A program made the position numbers and the translations under genes. From Planoprotostelium fungivorum (Eukaryota; Evosea; Variosea; Cavosteliida; Cavosteliaceae), in the NCBI GenBank assembly GCA_003024175.1, contig MDYQ01000104.1, forward strand, positions 1 through 64,000: a stretch of 64,000 nucleotides of DNA. The letters are read 5' to 3'. The notes beneath the pieces were generated by a model that had not been told where the DNA came from, did no database searches, and saw only the letters and a program-made list of their open reading frames with translations. Shown here in pieces: positions 46,514-60,300 of this stretch (the stretch's first letter is position 1; the number at the start of each line of letters is the position of its first letter).

Positions 46514-47403
46514 ATGAGCTGGCCCCTCTTGAAAGCTGTTGGTATAACAGCTGTGGCCGTTACTGCAGTGGGCATCCTCACTGCCACTTTCGCTTCTTCG
46601 ATTGGGGTGAGAGATCATTTTCCACCTCTCTGTGATCTCACTCGTGAGAAGGTAGTCAAAGATACGAGAGACCATCAAGTGGAGAGCACATCGCAAATCA
46701 AACGTAAGATCAAACCACCCAGTGCACCACCAGAAGGGTGAGTATAAATCACTGCGCATATGAAATAACGTTCCACAGTTTCAGATGGTTTTATCATCAG
46801 ACGTTGGGGGTGTACATGCTGACACCCACCCGTTGGAGAACAAATTCGAAAGTGTCTCCTCCCACCATCGACGTATCACCGAAGCCAACCGATGCAGAGG
46901 TGATCAATCTCCAATCATCACGTGACCGCGATTGAACATTGCAGAGCGCAAGTAACGTGCGATTCACACTGTTCAGCCTTTCGACAGATATGGATCGAGT
47001 GAGAAGTAAATTGAGAGAGAAATTAGAGGTACCACATCATTTCGAGATGACGATCTCATTCGATCGCAGACCAGTGGAATGACCATCGAGAAGGATTGGG
47101 AAGAATGCAACGAATGTATACTGTTGCCCATATACAAACAGTGCAAAATGAAGTATCATTCTCCGAGCAGTACATACCAAGCCATCACCGTGGAGAACAA
47201 CATGACGAGTGAGCCATGTCGTTGATGGAAATCATGACGAAGTTTCATCACAGGTACGTCCTATTACATGATGATAGAAGCATCGAAAGATCAATTCGAT
47301 TCGATGATGACCGAATATGGATCGCAGATCATCAAGTGAGATCGTTGTCATGTTCATCACGCTGAAAGAATTCAGATCGTTGAGGTTCGATCCATCCTTC
47401 TGA
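46514..47403 (+). CDS. Small membrane protein of unknown function
   Basis: MSWPLLKAVGITAVAVTAVG opens a hydrophobic segment of about 25 residues, suiting an inner-membrane or ER anchor. Further exons read RWFYHQTLGVYMLTPTRWRT, VRFTLFSLSTDMDRVRSKLR, EKDWEECNECILLPIYKQCK and YYMMIEASKDQFDSMMTEYG, ending IIKSLRFDPSF. Introns of 38-50 nt connect them in frame. I do not recognise a family; the CNEC pair is the only notable motif. The start is 136 bp from the divergent ZFYVE26-like start. An alternative last exon running on to about 47590 is possible but less likely. Confidence 0.5.
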
Positions 47404-47745
47404 ACTACGTGTTACATAAATTCGCTGATGTAAATGAATTCTCGCTCAATTTACTCCTTCAGGCTCCTGCGAGCCCACCTTGTCGATTGCAAAATGAATT
47501 TTGGAGGCCACATGAACTCACTGCGGGAGAGTGAGAGACCGCTGGACTTCTTATATCTCCAATGGAACATTGTATATGCTTCACAGAATAGAGAGAGAAT
47601 GGATGTCTAAGCCACAGCAGGCCGTAGAACGGCGGAAGAGCGGAGTCCAATCTTCCACTGGTTCGCTCAAAGCGGGGACCTCGGTTTACGTAAAGTAATC
47701 TTCCGAATATCCGGGCATCTCATCATTAGAAGAGACCACGAGAAG
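47404..47745. other. Intergenic region
   Basis: Spacer between two plus-strand genes. It contains an open stretch reading MNFGGHMNSLRESERPLDF at about 47494 that could be an extra exon of either neighbour, but no good splice donor leads from it into the thioesterase frame. Nothing else is recognisable. Confidence 0.35.
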
Positions 47746-48447
47746 ATGACACTGCAAGGGACGAGAGAAGAGTTGATCGCAAAGAACATAGAAGAACACT
47801 CATGGTTCAAAGAGTTGATGGATGATCCAGAAGCGATTACCTTGCAGAGAAGAGCAGACCTACCATGTGAGCTCATCGTACTGGTGGAAACGAACTGACA
47901 AGTTATATCTAGTTAAAGGCAAAGGATATGTGGTGGGAGACGATAGAATCTTCTTGGTCAAACGCCTTTATCAAGTGAGGTGTCGACAGCGCCAGATCTG
48001 ATCGTCCATCAGAAAGAACAGAAAATCATTGGACTGTGCCAATTTGGCAACAATGTCGAGGGTCCTCCAGGTGGAGTGCATGTGAGTCGCACGTCCCCTA
48101 GTCTCAATCTAACGTCTCATCAGGGTGGTTGTACCGCATCTGTCTTCGATACCTTCTTTGGATATCTCTCATTCCACGTTGCCGCCCCCAAGATCGCCGT
48201 CACCGTCAATCTGAACATCAACTACCGAAAATTCGTCCCATTGAACAGCACCAGAAAGATCATCGTAGAAGTCGATCGCATCGAGGGACGAAAGGTGAAT
48301 TGAGAACGAATTGTGACCATCATCTGATTGAGACAGATCTTCTGCAAGGGACAGATCATCGATCCCACGACGGGGACAGTTCACTCAGAAGCGACGGCCA
48401 TCTTCTTGACGATCGATCAAGTCAACATCCAACCCAGTGCACAATAG
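47746..48447 (+). CDS. Hotdog-fold acyl-CoA thioesterase (PaaI/THEM4-like)
   Basis: The protein starts MTLQGTREELIAKNIEE and shows the hotdog-thioesterase signature NVEGPPGGVHGGCTASVFDT. There the HGG histidine-glycine turn and downstream Asp/Thr form the active site. The beta-sheet core follows: AVTVNLNINYRKFVPLNSTR, IFCKGQIIDPTTGTVHSEAT, ending IQPSAQ. Introns of 38-47 nt interrupt it, one falling inside the VH-GG motif. The family hydrolyses acyl-CoA thioesters; chain preference cannot be read. There is no clear targeting sequence. The stop lies 12 bp from the convergent CCDC22 stop, so the two mRNAs almost certainly overlap at their 3' ends. Confidence 0.83.
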
Positions 48448-48459
48448 ATTTTCATTTGT

Positions 48460-50944
48460 TTACTGCGTCAACTTGGTCAGGAGACCCTGGTTCTCCACGC
48501 GAACGTCTTCCAGATCCTTTTTCAACCTCTCAAAGTTGAGAGAGGACATCCTCTCCATGGCCTGCTCTTGCTTCGATTCGAGAGCCAATATGGCGTTCCT
48601 GACGTGACCTGTCTCTTCCACCTGTGCGATGAGCTTCTTAAAGTTCTGTCTCCTTCAGTTTTTTCTCCTCTCTCTTCTCCCTTCACCTCGTTCAGATCGA
48701 CGACGCGCTTGTAAAGTTCTTTGGCCTGCGGATCTTTCTTCGCGTCCGCAAAGATGGCTTCTTCTGTGGCAGAGAAGGTTCTGTTGAGTGTGGCCGTGAC
48801 CGAGTTGATCTCCTTCTGTATCGTGCGGGTGTCTAAGAGGACCTGGAGCGTCAGAGTGGAGAGGAGGTGGATTCTCACCTTGTCGATGTCCATCTTTTGT
48901 TTCTTGACGTTCTTGACGATGTCTAGGATACGGTTCGTGTAGGTTGTACGAGTGACCTGAGACGATGTGAGGTGATGGCTGTCGTGATGATGAGCACCTG
49001 ACTGCTGATGTTGTTGTAGACTTCGATGAGCTCTCTGTACTTCTCGTCCTTTCCGTTGATCTCTTCCATCAGCTCCTTCATCATGGCACGCATCTCTCTT
49101 ATCTTTGTCAATTTGACCTTCGCCTCTTCCTATTCCCGTGTCAATTTCCCTCCCATCGACTCTGTATTACCTTGTAATTGGCTTGTTGCTCTCTCAAGTC
49201 TCTGTACTCGTCGTAGAGAGGCACTCGAATGGTTTCCCTTGTCGTTTGTTATTCACAGAAGGAATGGAATGAGATCACCATTTCTCCGCCAGAGCGAGTA
49301 GTTCACCAGAGGTAGCACCGCAGATGTCCTGGAGCTTCTTGATGTTCTTGTCTGCCTCGGGTAACAGTCCGTACGTCGTCTTCTTGATTCGGTACTCTCT
49401 CTCCAGTCCTTCTGTCATCGAATCTTCCTCGTGAATGGCCGTTTCGACCTGTCTCTCTAAATTCTGTTGTCTCCACAGATGATGATCATGAGAGTGGATG
49501 ATGATCGTGAGATGATGATCATGACAACAGATGATGAGAGACAGATGATGTATGGATGACACACCTGTCGGATGGAAGCCAAGAGTGATTTGATCGAAGC
49601 AGCCAACTGAGAGTTCTCCACTTGAACTTCCGAAAGCTGACGTCTGAGATCGTCCAATTCGTCTTCCCTCTTCTTGATCATCTCTTCTTCGGACAACTTG
49701 ACCACATCGTTCATGTTCACTTCCTCTTCGGTCGTGAACTTGTTTCGCCTGAGGAAGGCTCCCTCGCGGTTCTCTGCACGATCGTCAGTGGTGGAATCAA
49801 TGACATCACGATCGCTCACTCCTTTGAGAGCCGAAACCGTCCAGTTTTCCACTGTCCCTGAGACTGACCATCTCTTTTCTCATGATGGCCTTCATTGTCT
49901 TGTTGATGTTGTCTCCCTTCTTCTTCTTATACACCTGATCATCGTTACATTGTCATTTGTAAGATTAGAATAAAGAGAGACGCACGATGGGGTTGGCTGA
50001 GCCAGACTCGGGGCCTTTGATGTTCCATTCGTTCTCGCTCTCTGTGTTTTTATTCAATTTAAAAAATTCACGTTTGGATGTGGAAGAATAAATGAAAATA
50101 AAATGAGCCCACCGATCAATTCGGAGGAGGCTGAAAGGTTGGCCTCGAAGAGACTGGGTGCGATCTGCTTGGTGTAAGGTGCTTGCAAGCTGATCAATGG
50201 AAGGTGATCTCTGTAATAATCTTCCAGTCCCTCCACTTGTCCCAATTTCCTTCCTGTCAACATTCGATCTCATGATGTTGAAGTATTCAATCGAACCTCT
50301 CTGGGCATAAGTGATGGGATAGGCTCTGAAATGGAAAGAAACAGTCGATGCGGCGTGTTTTCTGTTGCGAGAGGCAAAATGTGGGGTCCATGCTTCTTTC
50401 AGTAACAGACCCAACTCCCTCTTGATGACATCGTCTATGGCAGTATCTCCTCCCTGCGTGACGTTTCACGTGAGATCACATGTAAGACAGTAGATCATTC
50501 ACCTTGACTTCGGTGTTCATCGCCTTTTTAGGCATGGCATCTACGAGCCACATGAGAAGTTTACGAACTTCAGAGGGGTTAGGATACAAAATCTGGTGAT
50601 AGCTGATGTCTCCCTTGTACCCATTTTGCTATCGACGGTCACACCCGTGCAGATGGAACATTGCACGTACCTTCAAGAGATTGGCAACCTCAGAAGTGAG
50701 ACCGACCTTCTGAGACATTCCGCGAGGAAGCGTGGAAGGATAATCTTCCAGATTAGGTCTCTCATCTAAACTATTTAGAAACGTGAGAGCGGTCTGATAG
50801 ACGTGTTGAGGTGCCACGTCGGTGAGACTCTGTAGGTCATCGTCTTCACCACTATCGGAAAAGATCAGGTCACTTGCAAACAGATGATACGCACATTCCC
50901 AATTCTTTCAAGTTGATCAAGATGATACGATCGACTTCCTCCAT
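48460..50944 (-). CDS. CCDC22: CCDC22 homologue, CCC complex subunit
   Basis: The N-terminus MEEVDRIILINLKELG matches the NDC80-like calponin-homology fold of CCDC22. It continues with LPRGMSQKVGLTSEVANLLK, GDISYHQILYPNPSEVRKLL, a WLVDAMPKK segment and LLLKEAWTPHF. The C-terminal half is coiled coil (LSEEEMIKKREDELDDLRRQ, KIREMRAMMKELMEEINGK, KKDPQAKELYKRVVDLNE). In other eukaryotes CCDC22 pairs with CCDC93 and COMMD proteins and works with Retriever/WASH in endosomal recycling. Introns are about 40-80 nt; one holds imperfect GATGATCATGA repeats near 49480-49560. The start codon at 50944 is the first ATG before the conserved block. Confidence 0.85.
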
Positions 50945-51152
50945 TGATGTATTGTCTTGTCTATCACTCCGCTCCCTTTTGACTTTCACCAAAACAACAT
51001 GATCATTTGGCGCATTTACAACGCATTTAACCTCATTTTATAGTGGGTTCTGATTCACCCCAGTGCGCATACTGGGCATATCAAGGATAGATTACACGAG
51101 ATTGTTTTTCTGCTGAGACATTCAATATCACGATACCAAGCATGGGTGTTTT

Positions 51153-52387
51153 TTATTTTCCAGTAAAAAATAAATGAAGATCAAGGTCTTCCAACCTCTC
51201 CATCCTCTCATGATCGTGCGGTGGTACTCCAATGTCTATCAACCAGAGATAAATTTCCCTCTTTCCGTGTGTCGCTGCTAACACAGCCCAATGGCCTGAA
51301 ATAGTTCCCAGCTTGTTCTGTTTTCGATGAGCTCATCTTCGTTTGGACACCACACCTGGCTGTAAGCATATTTGAGAATATCTAGACGATCACTGTTGAT
51401 CATCAATGGAACATCCACCGGACGACCTCCATCAATCTCCATCTTTGCAATCTAAACATGTCATCAACACATGATCATCCCTCCACCACGATCACTCACG
51501 GACATGTGGCTCCATTCTAAAGAAGCCGGGAAGGCGCCTTTTTCTCTGCACCACAGATAGCACTCCACTCTTCCCAGTCTGGATGCATCCTCACACACCG
51601 ATTGAGGCATGTAGTGATGTATGCTCGAGGCCCACTCCATCAGGTCAACGTGTCCTTTTAGCACCGCAAAGTGATAGACCGCTATCGCTACTTGCTCTAT
51701 GCGCACGTGATCCTCTACGATCCAATCCAATATGTGTTGCTGTCTGTATTTTATGGCGTAGCCGATGATCTCCCATGTTCTTTCCCTTGACCAAGAACTC
51801 CGGGGCGGTGGTGTGTACTGTCCTGCGGGAATCTCGGGCATGATCCAGACTCCATCTAGCGTTTCGAATCCAGCCAGCCACTTGATGATGTCCAAGTGAC
51901 CTCCTGCTGCTGCTCCTGCCATGACCCTTGAACATTGAGTTCTATCTCTGAACCATCTACCCAAGCCTGGTTTGAATTGTCCACCGCGTTGGATGGCCCA
52001 CTTCAAGATGTCCAAGTGGCGAAATCTGGCGGCTTCAATGGCTATACACAACCAAAACCGATGGCCTCGGTGTGCGTGTACCATCCTTTCAGTAACTTCA
52101 CAGAGGTGCTGAACGATGGATAGTTGACCTCTCGCAGCTGCTGCCCGAACCTCTTGAGCTTTTCTAGAGGGTCCTCTGATGTTGGACGTCCACCAATCGA
52201 TTAATTCTACAGACTCAGTGGGGAACGTCAAACGATGGGTGCTGACAATCTTGGGATGGGTGCTGTTGATGGCGTCGCGCAGCATAGAGCAAGAGAAAGC
52301 GACAGGTAGCAGTTGTCCACCTCCAAAGAAGCCTAGGATGTGTTTGATGACGTCTATGGGGATAATAGCTATCATATCTTCCTCCAT
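51153..52387 (-). CDS. F-box/ankyrin-like repeat protein
   Basis: MEEDMIAIIPIDVIKHILGF resembles a divergent F-box. It is followed by repeats of the protist type of ankyrin-like unit: AAAARGQLSIVQHLCE, IEAARFRHLDILKWAIQRGG, GAAAGGHLDIIKWLAGF, AVLKGHVDLMEWASS, ASRLGRVECYLWCREKGAFP. Two introns near the end restore the frame. The first joins HMS to IAKMEIDGGRPVDV. A 53-nt one joins SQVWC to HWAVLAATHGKREIYLWLID, giving a last repeat and a C-terminus of LHLFFTGK. I infer a substrate adaptor for an SCF-type ubiquitin ligase, or a scaffold. An in-frame ATG upstream is not evident. Confidence 0.7.
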
Positions 52388-52630
52388 CCTTGCACCTCAA
52401 AGTCTGATTTCCTTGTGACGATTCTTTTGTTCACCGAATTATACTTTCCGCTGACCGAACCAACACAAATCTCAGAAGTATCTTCCTTTCTAGAAAACTG
52501 CCAAACGATTGAGAGGTTCGTGTGGTTTTGCTGCATGGACAACATCGCATGTTCGAAGATTGAAATTCAATTGTAGCCGGACGGAAAATTAGGGCTGATC
52601 CTCTCGCGATCACAGATCCGCCCAGGAGCG

Positions 52631-54080
52631 ATGCAGCTCCAATTGCCAATTCAATACCCATTCACATGGAATAACACCTCGAACCATACGAGGTGGTCCC
52701 CTTACTCTTCTTTTTTTCCCAAGCCTGTTAATAATGATGTCGGCCAACAGCCAAAATCGCAGACAGCGAGCACACAAACCCACATTCAATCACACAAGAG
52801 TCAAGCGGTGAGACTTATAGATTCGATAGAGATGTGATTGTGATGATATCATCTCAGGCGATACGATACGGTCCACTCCTGGGTGGAGCGAAAGAGAGAA
52901 CGCTGGGCAATCAAATATCAGCTTACATCTCTTTATCTAAGCCCAGATTGAGTGCCTTGGTCTTAGTTTCCACCGGAATCGGTTATCTCATGACCCCCGG
53001 CCCTGTAGACGGGGTCAAATTTACTTCTTGTTGTGTGGGAACTGGATTAGCCATCACAGCTGCCAACACATACAATCAGTTCATCGAGATCCCAAGAGGT
53101 GAAATCCAACACGAACATCTATCCACGAATCGACTCACGTACAAAAGATGCAAAGATGAGCCGAACCACCGATCGAGTGTTACCCAGCAGTCAGATCACC
53201 CCCAACGAGGCTCTCGTCTTCGCCGCTCTCTGCACCGTGGGAGGCACAACCCTCCTCGCCTCTCGTGTCAACTTCTCGGCCGCAGCTCTGGCTCTCGTCA
53301 ACATCGGCCTCTACGGTGCCATCTACACACCTCTCAAAGTCATCCACCCCATCAACACCTGGGTCGGTTCAGTGGTGGGCGCCATACCTCTATTGATCGG
53401 TTGGGTCGGTGCCACCGGTGAGTCTACGTCCATCATGGATGATTCTGAGAGGACAAAAGGGGAGATGAGCAGTGGAGGATGGGCTCTCTTTGCCCTGCAG
53501 TACATCTGGCAGATTCCACACTTTCTGGCCCTGTCGTGGAATCTGAGAACGGATTACGAGAAAGGAGGTGTGATGATGATGACGATGGATGGGAGTGAAG
53601 AGAGAAAGGATACAAGATGTTGTCCAATGTCGATCCAAAGTCGGTGGCTCCCCAGTGTCTGTACTGGAGTCTGCTCATGCTGCCCGTTGGTCCCCTCTGC
53701 AGTTGGGCTGGTGAGTCTCCTTTGTCTATCCATCTCTCATCATCACGTCTCTTCGTCTCAACATCATCTCATGATGAGAGAATGACGCTCCTCAGGATTC
53801 ATCGATCGTGGTTTCGCCTTCGACTCTACCCTCTTGAACGGAACGATGGTCTACTACGCTTGGAAATATTACAAGGAGGAGGGAAATGAGAATAACAACG
53901 CCAGGGCGTTGTTCAAATGCACCATCTTCCACCTCCTCGCTCTATATGGTCTCATGGGCCTTCACAAGGTGAATCGTCTTCTGTTGTCTCTTCTCATCCT
54001 TGCAGGCCCTCGTCCGTGAGCCTGTCATCCGTGTGGTGAAGAATCTATTCTCTCCGATTTTCGGTAAATGGGTGGAATAA
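52631..54080 (+). CDS. COX10: Protohaem IX farnesyltransferase
   Basis: The enzyme transfers a farnesyl group to haem B to form haem O for cytochrome c oxidase, in the mitochondrial inner membrane. Conserved features: AYISLSKPRLSALVLVSTGI, AANTYNQFIEI, DAKMSRTTDRVLPSSQITP (the Asp-rich substrate site and RT..R..P motif), PLKVIHPINTWVGSVVGAIP, and QIPHFLALSWNLRTDYEKGG. The end is LVREPVIRVVKN and IFGKWVE. Seven to nine membrane helices are evident. The N-terminal 60 residues (MQLQLPIQYPFTWNN) are polar and only weakly resemble a targeting peptide; an upstream start or exon is possible. Introns of 38-60 nt occur, including one between QFIEI and DAKM. Confidence 0.9.
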
Positions 54081-54269
54081 ATGTGCTCGTGATGATCCAG
54101 TGTCGATCCATCTTCTCATGGTGTCCCAGATTTCTTCGGGCATTGAATGCACCTGCGATCTGTCTGTTACTTCAAACGCACCCCTTCAGACGACCAGAGT
54201 TCAACGATCACAGAGTCACATGAATCATTTCACAAACAGTGTGTCAGATGTCAGAATTTCGAGGAATGT

Positions 54270-54327
54270 TCAAGTTGAAATACTCGGAATTCTCAAGTTG
54301 AAATACTCGGAATTCTCAAGTTGAAAG
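54270..54327. repeat. Tandem 23-bp repeat just upstream of the PARP start
   Basis: Two and a half copies of a 23-bp unit beginning TCAAGTTGAAATACTCGG and ending AATTC (54270-54292, 54293-54315, partial to 54327) end 36 bp before the PARP start codon. The two full copies are identical, so the duplication is recent. It may be promoter or 5' UTR sequence. Confidence 0.8.
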
Positions 54328-54362
54328 TCGTTGTTTCTTCTGTGGAGTAACAATCGACAAAC

Positions 54363-57300
54363 ATGCCGAAGAGGAAGGTGGAAATCAAAAGCGACGAGGT
54401 AGATGGAGCCAAGAAAGTCAAGTTGGAGCCATCCTCGATGAAAGTCACAGAGCTTCGTGAAGAATTGAAGCGATTAGGACATGATTCCAAGGTGGGAACA
54501 TCCGATAATGAACCCTGACTGATCGCACGGGATTAGGCATTGAAGACCAAGGCACAGTTAGTCGCAGCTCTGGAGAAACTTGTTGCATCGGATGCGGAAC
54601 CTATACCTGAAGAACCAGAAGAACCATCACCAAAGGTAGTCGAATTGACCACCTTCAGAATCGACGAAAACAAGACTCTCTCTTATTGTGCTCGATATGA
54701 GTCCACTGGGGATCAAGATGAGGAGGTGACGGACGTCCGATGGATGTCATTCTCACACAAATAGGTCGAGGAAGAGTGGCTGGAACCGTCTGTCCACTTG
54801 AATCTTCCACTCGTAATGGTCAGAGAGTTTGACAAAAAGATGCGAAAAGAAACCCTGGAGCAGATGAGATCAGCCACCCAATCGAGGTATTGTGAAACTC
54901 CATCAGTGGTGAAAGTCATGCTGTTCAGGGTCATCCCAGAATACACCGAAAAGTGTTGCGAGAATTGCATGCTGAAGGGATTGGACAATGCATTCCATCG
55001 AAGGGATCTGACTGGCTACAAGCTCATCCGAGACCACTTCGTAGACCATGATAGCAAGATCAGGGTATCGACTCACATCCAGCAGAACCACGTCTGGCAG
55101 ACCACCAGCCCGAAAGATGAAGAGTGGTTCAATTATCTCTCCCCGGAAGTCACCTCGATTCACAGCCTGACCTTCTCTTCTCTCCTCAGTCTCTCCGCTT
55201 TCCAGTTCATCATGGCAGAGTGATGCATTTACATCTCTTTTCCAAAATTGATTCCAAGCCCAGTTTGAAGACGGATGTGGACCGTCTGTGGAATTTCGTG
55301 GCCCTGTTGATGGAGAACGGAGACGCCGAATCACTGAAGAAGGTTCTACCCATACTCTACCAGGCAGAAGCTCCACTGAGGGAGATACCTCCACCCATCA
55401 TCGAGCCAGGAAGGAGGAGAAAGAGCAAGAGATATGTACCACCTCCCTTCCTTACCGAATTACATATCTTGGCTCTCACAGCTGAGAACGTTGCAGATCT
55501 AGAAGGAAAATTAACACCGGAGGTGATGTGATGATGATCATCATCATCATTCTGTAGGGAGAAACTCATTCGAACAGGCTGTAGAGAAGAGAACGAAACA
55601 GAATCACATTCCCCTCCATTTCTCAGCTCTCAACAACAATCCCGACATCGCACGAGCACTGATGAGAATGAACCCTAAGTGAGTCGATTCCATGGTGATG
55701 TGAGGCTGAAGAGATGCAGCACCGCAATCTTATGTGATCAATCCGGTCGTACTGCTTTGTATTATTCCATTCGAACGACAGGAAAAGGAGAGGCCGTGAA
55801 GGGTAACGTCATGCTGCCGTCTGAGGTGAAGAGGAAGAGGGCAGAGAAGGCGGAGAAGGAGAGAGAAGAGACGAGGAGACAGGCAGAGGAGAAGAGACAA
55901 GAGGAAGCGAAGAAGAAAGAAGCGGAGAGACCGAAGGAAACGAAGAGCACTCGATCGAGGAAAATATTGGAAGAAGAGATGGAGGTGAATCAGATCTGTT
56001 CGTAACACGAAGGAGAATGACGTGAGATAGATGGAGGAGAAGACAGAAGAACCGAAGAAGGAAGAGGAAGTGAGAAGCAGAGAGGAGATAGAGGCCAACA
56101 GACAGATCGAAGCCGCGAAAAAGCTTCCCACGGAAGATCTCGTGTACATCTTAGAGACATTTGGGTTGAACCACAAGAAGGGAACGAAACAAGAGATGTT
56201 GGAGAGAATGCGTCCCGTCTTAGCTTCTGGTCAACACATCGTCTCTTATGATTCTCTCTCATTGGGTGAGCTATTCTCTCTCCTCTCTTCATCTTTCTCT
56301 TATTTCTCTCTTCTCTTCTTATTTCTCTCTTCTCACTCTTATCAGATGAGTACGAACCAGATTACATATTTCCACCCAATACATCCCCCGTCATGTTGGC
56401 TCTCCTCTTCCCCAATGGAATGGATTCACTCGATCTACACCCCTACTTTATGACCCTTCACTCGTCCGATAATCTGATCACGAGGGCAGCTCAAGTTGGA
56501 AACATCCCCAACTACGAAGCTCTCTGTCTGTACAGTGAACAATCGATCGTAAAAGGTCTCGATTCTGCCAATTTGGTGAGATCATTCCACACATCCAACA
56601 TGATCGGACTCATCAACATGTAGGACGTCTTCCAATGGATCGTGGAGAGGAAATTCTTCCAAGTGTTGAAGAATGGCAATCTCTCGCGTAGATTGGGTCT
56701 CTCCATCAACAAAGATGACGTCGAATTCCAGAAACTGTTCACCTTATCCAAGTACCACGCACTGACGGACGATCTAGTCCAACAGTGCATTGCATCACCC
56801 ATCGGTCACATGGCCCTCAAGGACATCATCACTGTTCCTGGAATATCCGTCAAGATATCCAGAACTCAATCTCACTCCCCCATCCACCAGGTGATTCCAC
56901 TCGATGATAGAAGAATTCTCAAGGAGATCTCACAGGCGGTATCTGTGGGAAACATTCTTGCATCCGAACTGTTGATCTCCAATGGAGCAGATGTGAACGA
57001 CGTGGATGTGAACGACTACCCCGTCATTTTGAGGGCCGTAGCCTCTCTACACTTCCCCTTGGCTGAGAAATTGATGAAAGCCGGTGCCAGACTGAAATCC
57101 TTGGAGGAGAAGGAAGAGGAAGAGAAGGAAGAACAAGTCGTGGACATCGATTTCTTAAAGTCCATCTCTCGTCCCATCTTCCAAGGCATGGTGAGTGACT
57201 CTTTAGAGAAGAAGGAATTGAAGTGTACGAGGTGTTTGTCATATCTGGAACCTTCAGGATGGAGATGTCCTCCCTGGCTCGGTTGGTGATTCAATACGGA

Positions 57301-60300
57301 GCTGAAGTGAGCAAGACACCCACCGGAAGGGTGACTCATCTGTTGGCGGGAGATCGAGGTATGACTGAATACGGATCCATCACGGGCCCTGGCTCTAAGA
57401 AGTGGAAGGACACGATGGTGAGAATGATTCTCTTTCATACCATTGCGAGATAACCTGAAGAATATTTCAGGCATTACGTCCGGTGGTGGTGAGAGAGGAT
57501 TGGATCAATCGCCAGATCAAGAAGAACAAGCAAGATCGAATCATCTACCTCGGTGAGGGACAAGAGGCGGTAGCTCATTCTGCACTGTACAAGCTGCTCG
57601 CACAGAGTCACTTTCACAACAACAAGCACCTCTTCACTGTCGTTCGATTCCTCTTCGATCACGATGCTCCATTGGAGGAAGATGCATTCGATTATTTCGT
57701 CCAACATTCTGATGATGGAGAGACTCTTCGAATGATCTTAGACTATGACAGAGAGAAGAACGGGTCGAAGGTGAGACCATCTTGGATACATATATCGTGA
57801 CGTGAAATCCAGTTGATGAATCGAAGAGTGCGTGGCAATACGGTCTTGATGAGATACATCGTTCAGAACAAAACGCGATCGGCACAAGTGGCGATGGATT
57901 TCACCAAGGATCTCAACGATCATCAAGATCCCATACCCCATGAAGAGTCTCTCTCCATTCTCCACCTCATGGTTCAATCCAACAACCTCACTCTCCTCAC
58001 GACAGCCATCAAGATGTGAGTCACCTCTCCGATATCACGAGAGAAATGGATCTTATCGTCCTCTTTATTCATATCAAAATAGGGGAGCCGATCCCAACAT
58101 CAAAACGTTACAAAAGAAGACACCCCTCATCGTTCATTGCGTCAGACAACAGCGCTCAGAGTGTTACTTGTACCTGGCTAGGTGAGGGAGAACGAGAGAA
58201 GAAGACTCACATCGATAGTTTGCCTCAAGTAGACGTCAACGCAAAAGACCAAGAGGGACACACCGTGTTGACCCTCATGGCCTCTCTGAACAACATTACA
58301 CTCCCACAGGATCTATCTCAGCACATTCTAGATCGAAAGAAATTGAAGCAGATGTCTTCCGATCAGGTGACGATCACACGAACATCTCTATGGATGAGCT
58401 GACACCGATCAGATGACAGAGGACACGGTGACGGAGTTCGATCTGACAGTTCGATACACAGGAGAGAATCTGATGAATCTACTGTGCAGGAAATCTGAGG
58501 GAGTATCAGACATCAACTGGGTCCTTCAGTTCCCAGAGATGATAGACGATCTCACTCACCCCGTCTGTCTCGCTCTGGAATGCCATGTGATATCTCATCC
58601 GTCAATTCCTCATTATCATCTCATAACACATGAGGCATATCACATCCATCATGCAAGAGATGAGAGAGTGGACTCACACAGAGATGTAGAAATGGTGGCT
58701 CGCTGTGTTTCTCATCGAAAAGGGAGCGGACATCAACAAGAGGGGAGCCAACGGTCACACTCCCCTCTACACCGCTTTAGTGAGGAGAGCCAACATCTCC
58801 TACTGGTTCCTCAGACATCCCAAACTCGATCACTCGAGTGAGAAGCCTTTCTAGTACATTCTTCTCATCCACACAGGGGCTCTGTCTGACGTCACTGAGA
58901 GGGGAGATGCATTCCAGATCCAAAGCATCTTGGATAAACTCTCCGATCTGACGATGAAGGAGAGGGCGGACGCCGTGAGAAATCTGACGCTGAACAATAC
59001 CACCGTGGATCATCCTAGCCGAGATGCCTTCGTCACTCAGTTCATCGGAGATGACTTCACCACCATCTTCTCGGATATCTTTTGTGCTTCGGTCAGTCCT
59101 TCTCCTCTTTCACCTCTGACATTTCCACCAGAACCACTCCCAGGCTGTGAGAATCATCGAAGGCAAATATTGGAAGACGAAGATATTGGAGTCACCGGAG
59201 CTTCTCACCGTGGAGAATGCAGAACACAAGACTACATTGCATTACCTTTTGAGCCACATGAGCCCAACAGAGGTCTTGAAGCTTGAATCCCTATTGAAGC
59301 AACACCCCCACGTGAGATCTCATTCACCTCTCACTGGAAATTCAATTGACGACGTGAAAGGTATTATCTCACGTGGATAGTTTGGGTAAGACCATCTTCC
59401 ACCATTTTGCAGAATCGAGAACCGATCTTCAGTCTCTCCTGAACATCTCCTCTGAATCCATCTCCACACGAGACAAGAGAGGAATGACACCACTTCATTA
59501 CCTCCTTGACAGTGACAACTTCTCCACCATCCGTCTGTCCCAGATCCTCATCTCTCACGGTGCGGACCCAACGGTGAAGAACGAAGAGGGTCGCACTCCC
59601 ATCGACTTGGCCTCCAATCTCCCTCCCCTCCTGGCTCAGAGGGTCTTCTCCATCATGTCCACCACAAGTGATACCAAGTGGAAGGAGAGTGTGAGGGAAG
59701 GACTGGAGAGGGTAGAGAAACAGTGGAAGGAGAGAGCGGACAAGAGTGAAGAGAAGAGAAGGGAGAAGATAGACAAGATGAAGAAGGAAGCGGAGGAGAT
59801 CAACGAAAAGTACAAGATGGAGAAGAATCAGATGAAGAGGGCGGGCTCCTTGGGTAGACTCACGGACAACAAGAGCGTGGCGAGAGAATTAGACATTCCG
59901 TTCATCGCACCGGTGAGAGGGAAGAAGAGAAGAGATGGACTCACCAGTGTAGATTGATGGAGCGTGGAAGATTCTGGTGGAAGATGAACAGATATGGGAC
60001 ACCACTCTGTCTCTCACCGATGTCAATGCTTACATCCACGGTACGAACAAGTACGCTCTCATGCAACTGTTGGAATGCAAAGAGCAACCCAAGAGAAACA
60101 AGAAGGGTGAGTGGACTCATCATCGGAGAAGAAATGAACGATACAGGGATCTTCATTCCTTATCTGGGAGAGCCCTTCATGATCTTGAGAGAGTCAGGAC
60201 ACGTGGGTGGATCACCGAAACCGAAGAACGAGAGGATGTACTACTCCACCTTGGAAGAGGCCAAGGCAGAATTCACAAAGTACTTCCACCAATTGACCAA

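Noticed and set aside
47494-47590. Open frame reading MNFGGHMNSLRESE as an extra gene
   Set aside because: No start context, splice partner or recognisable domain. The upstream gene closes well at 47403 and the thioesterase starts at 47746.
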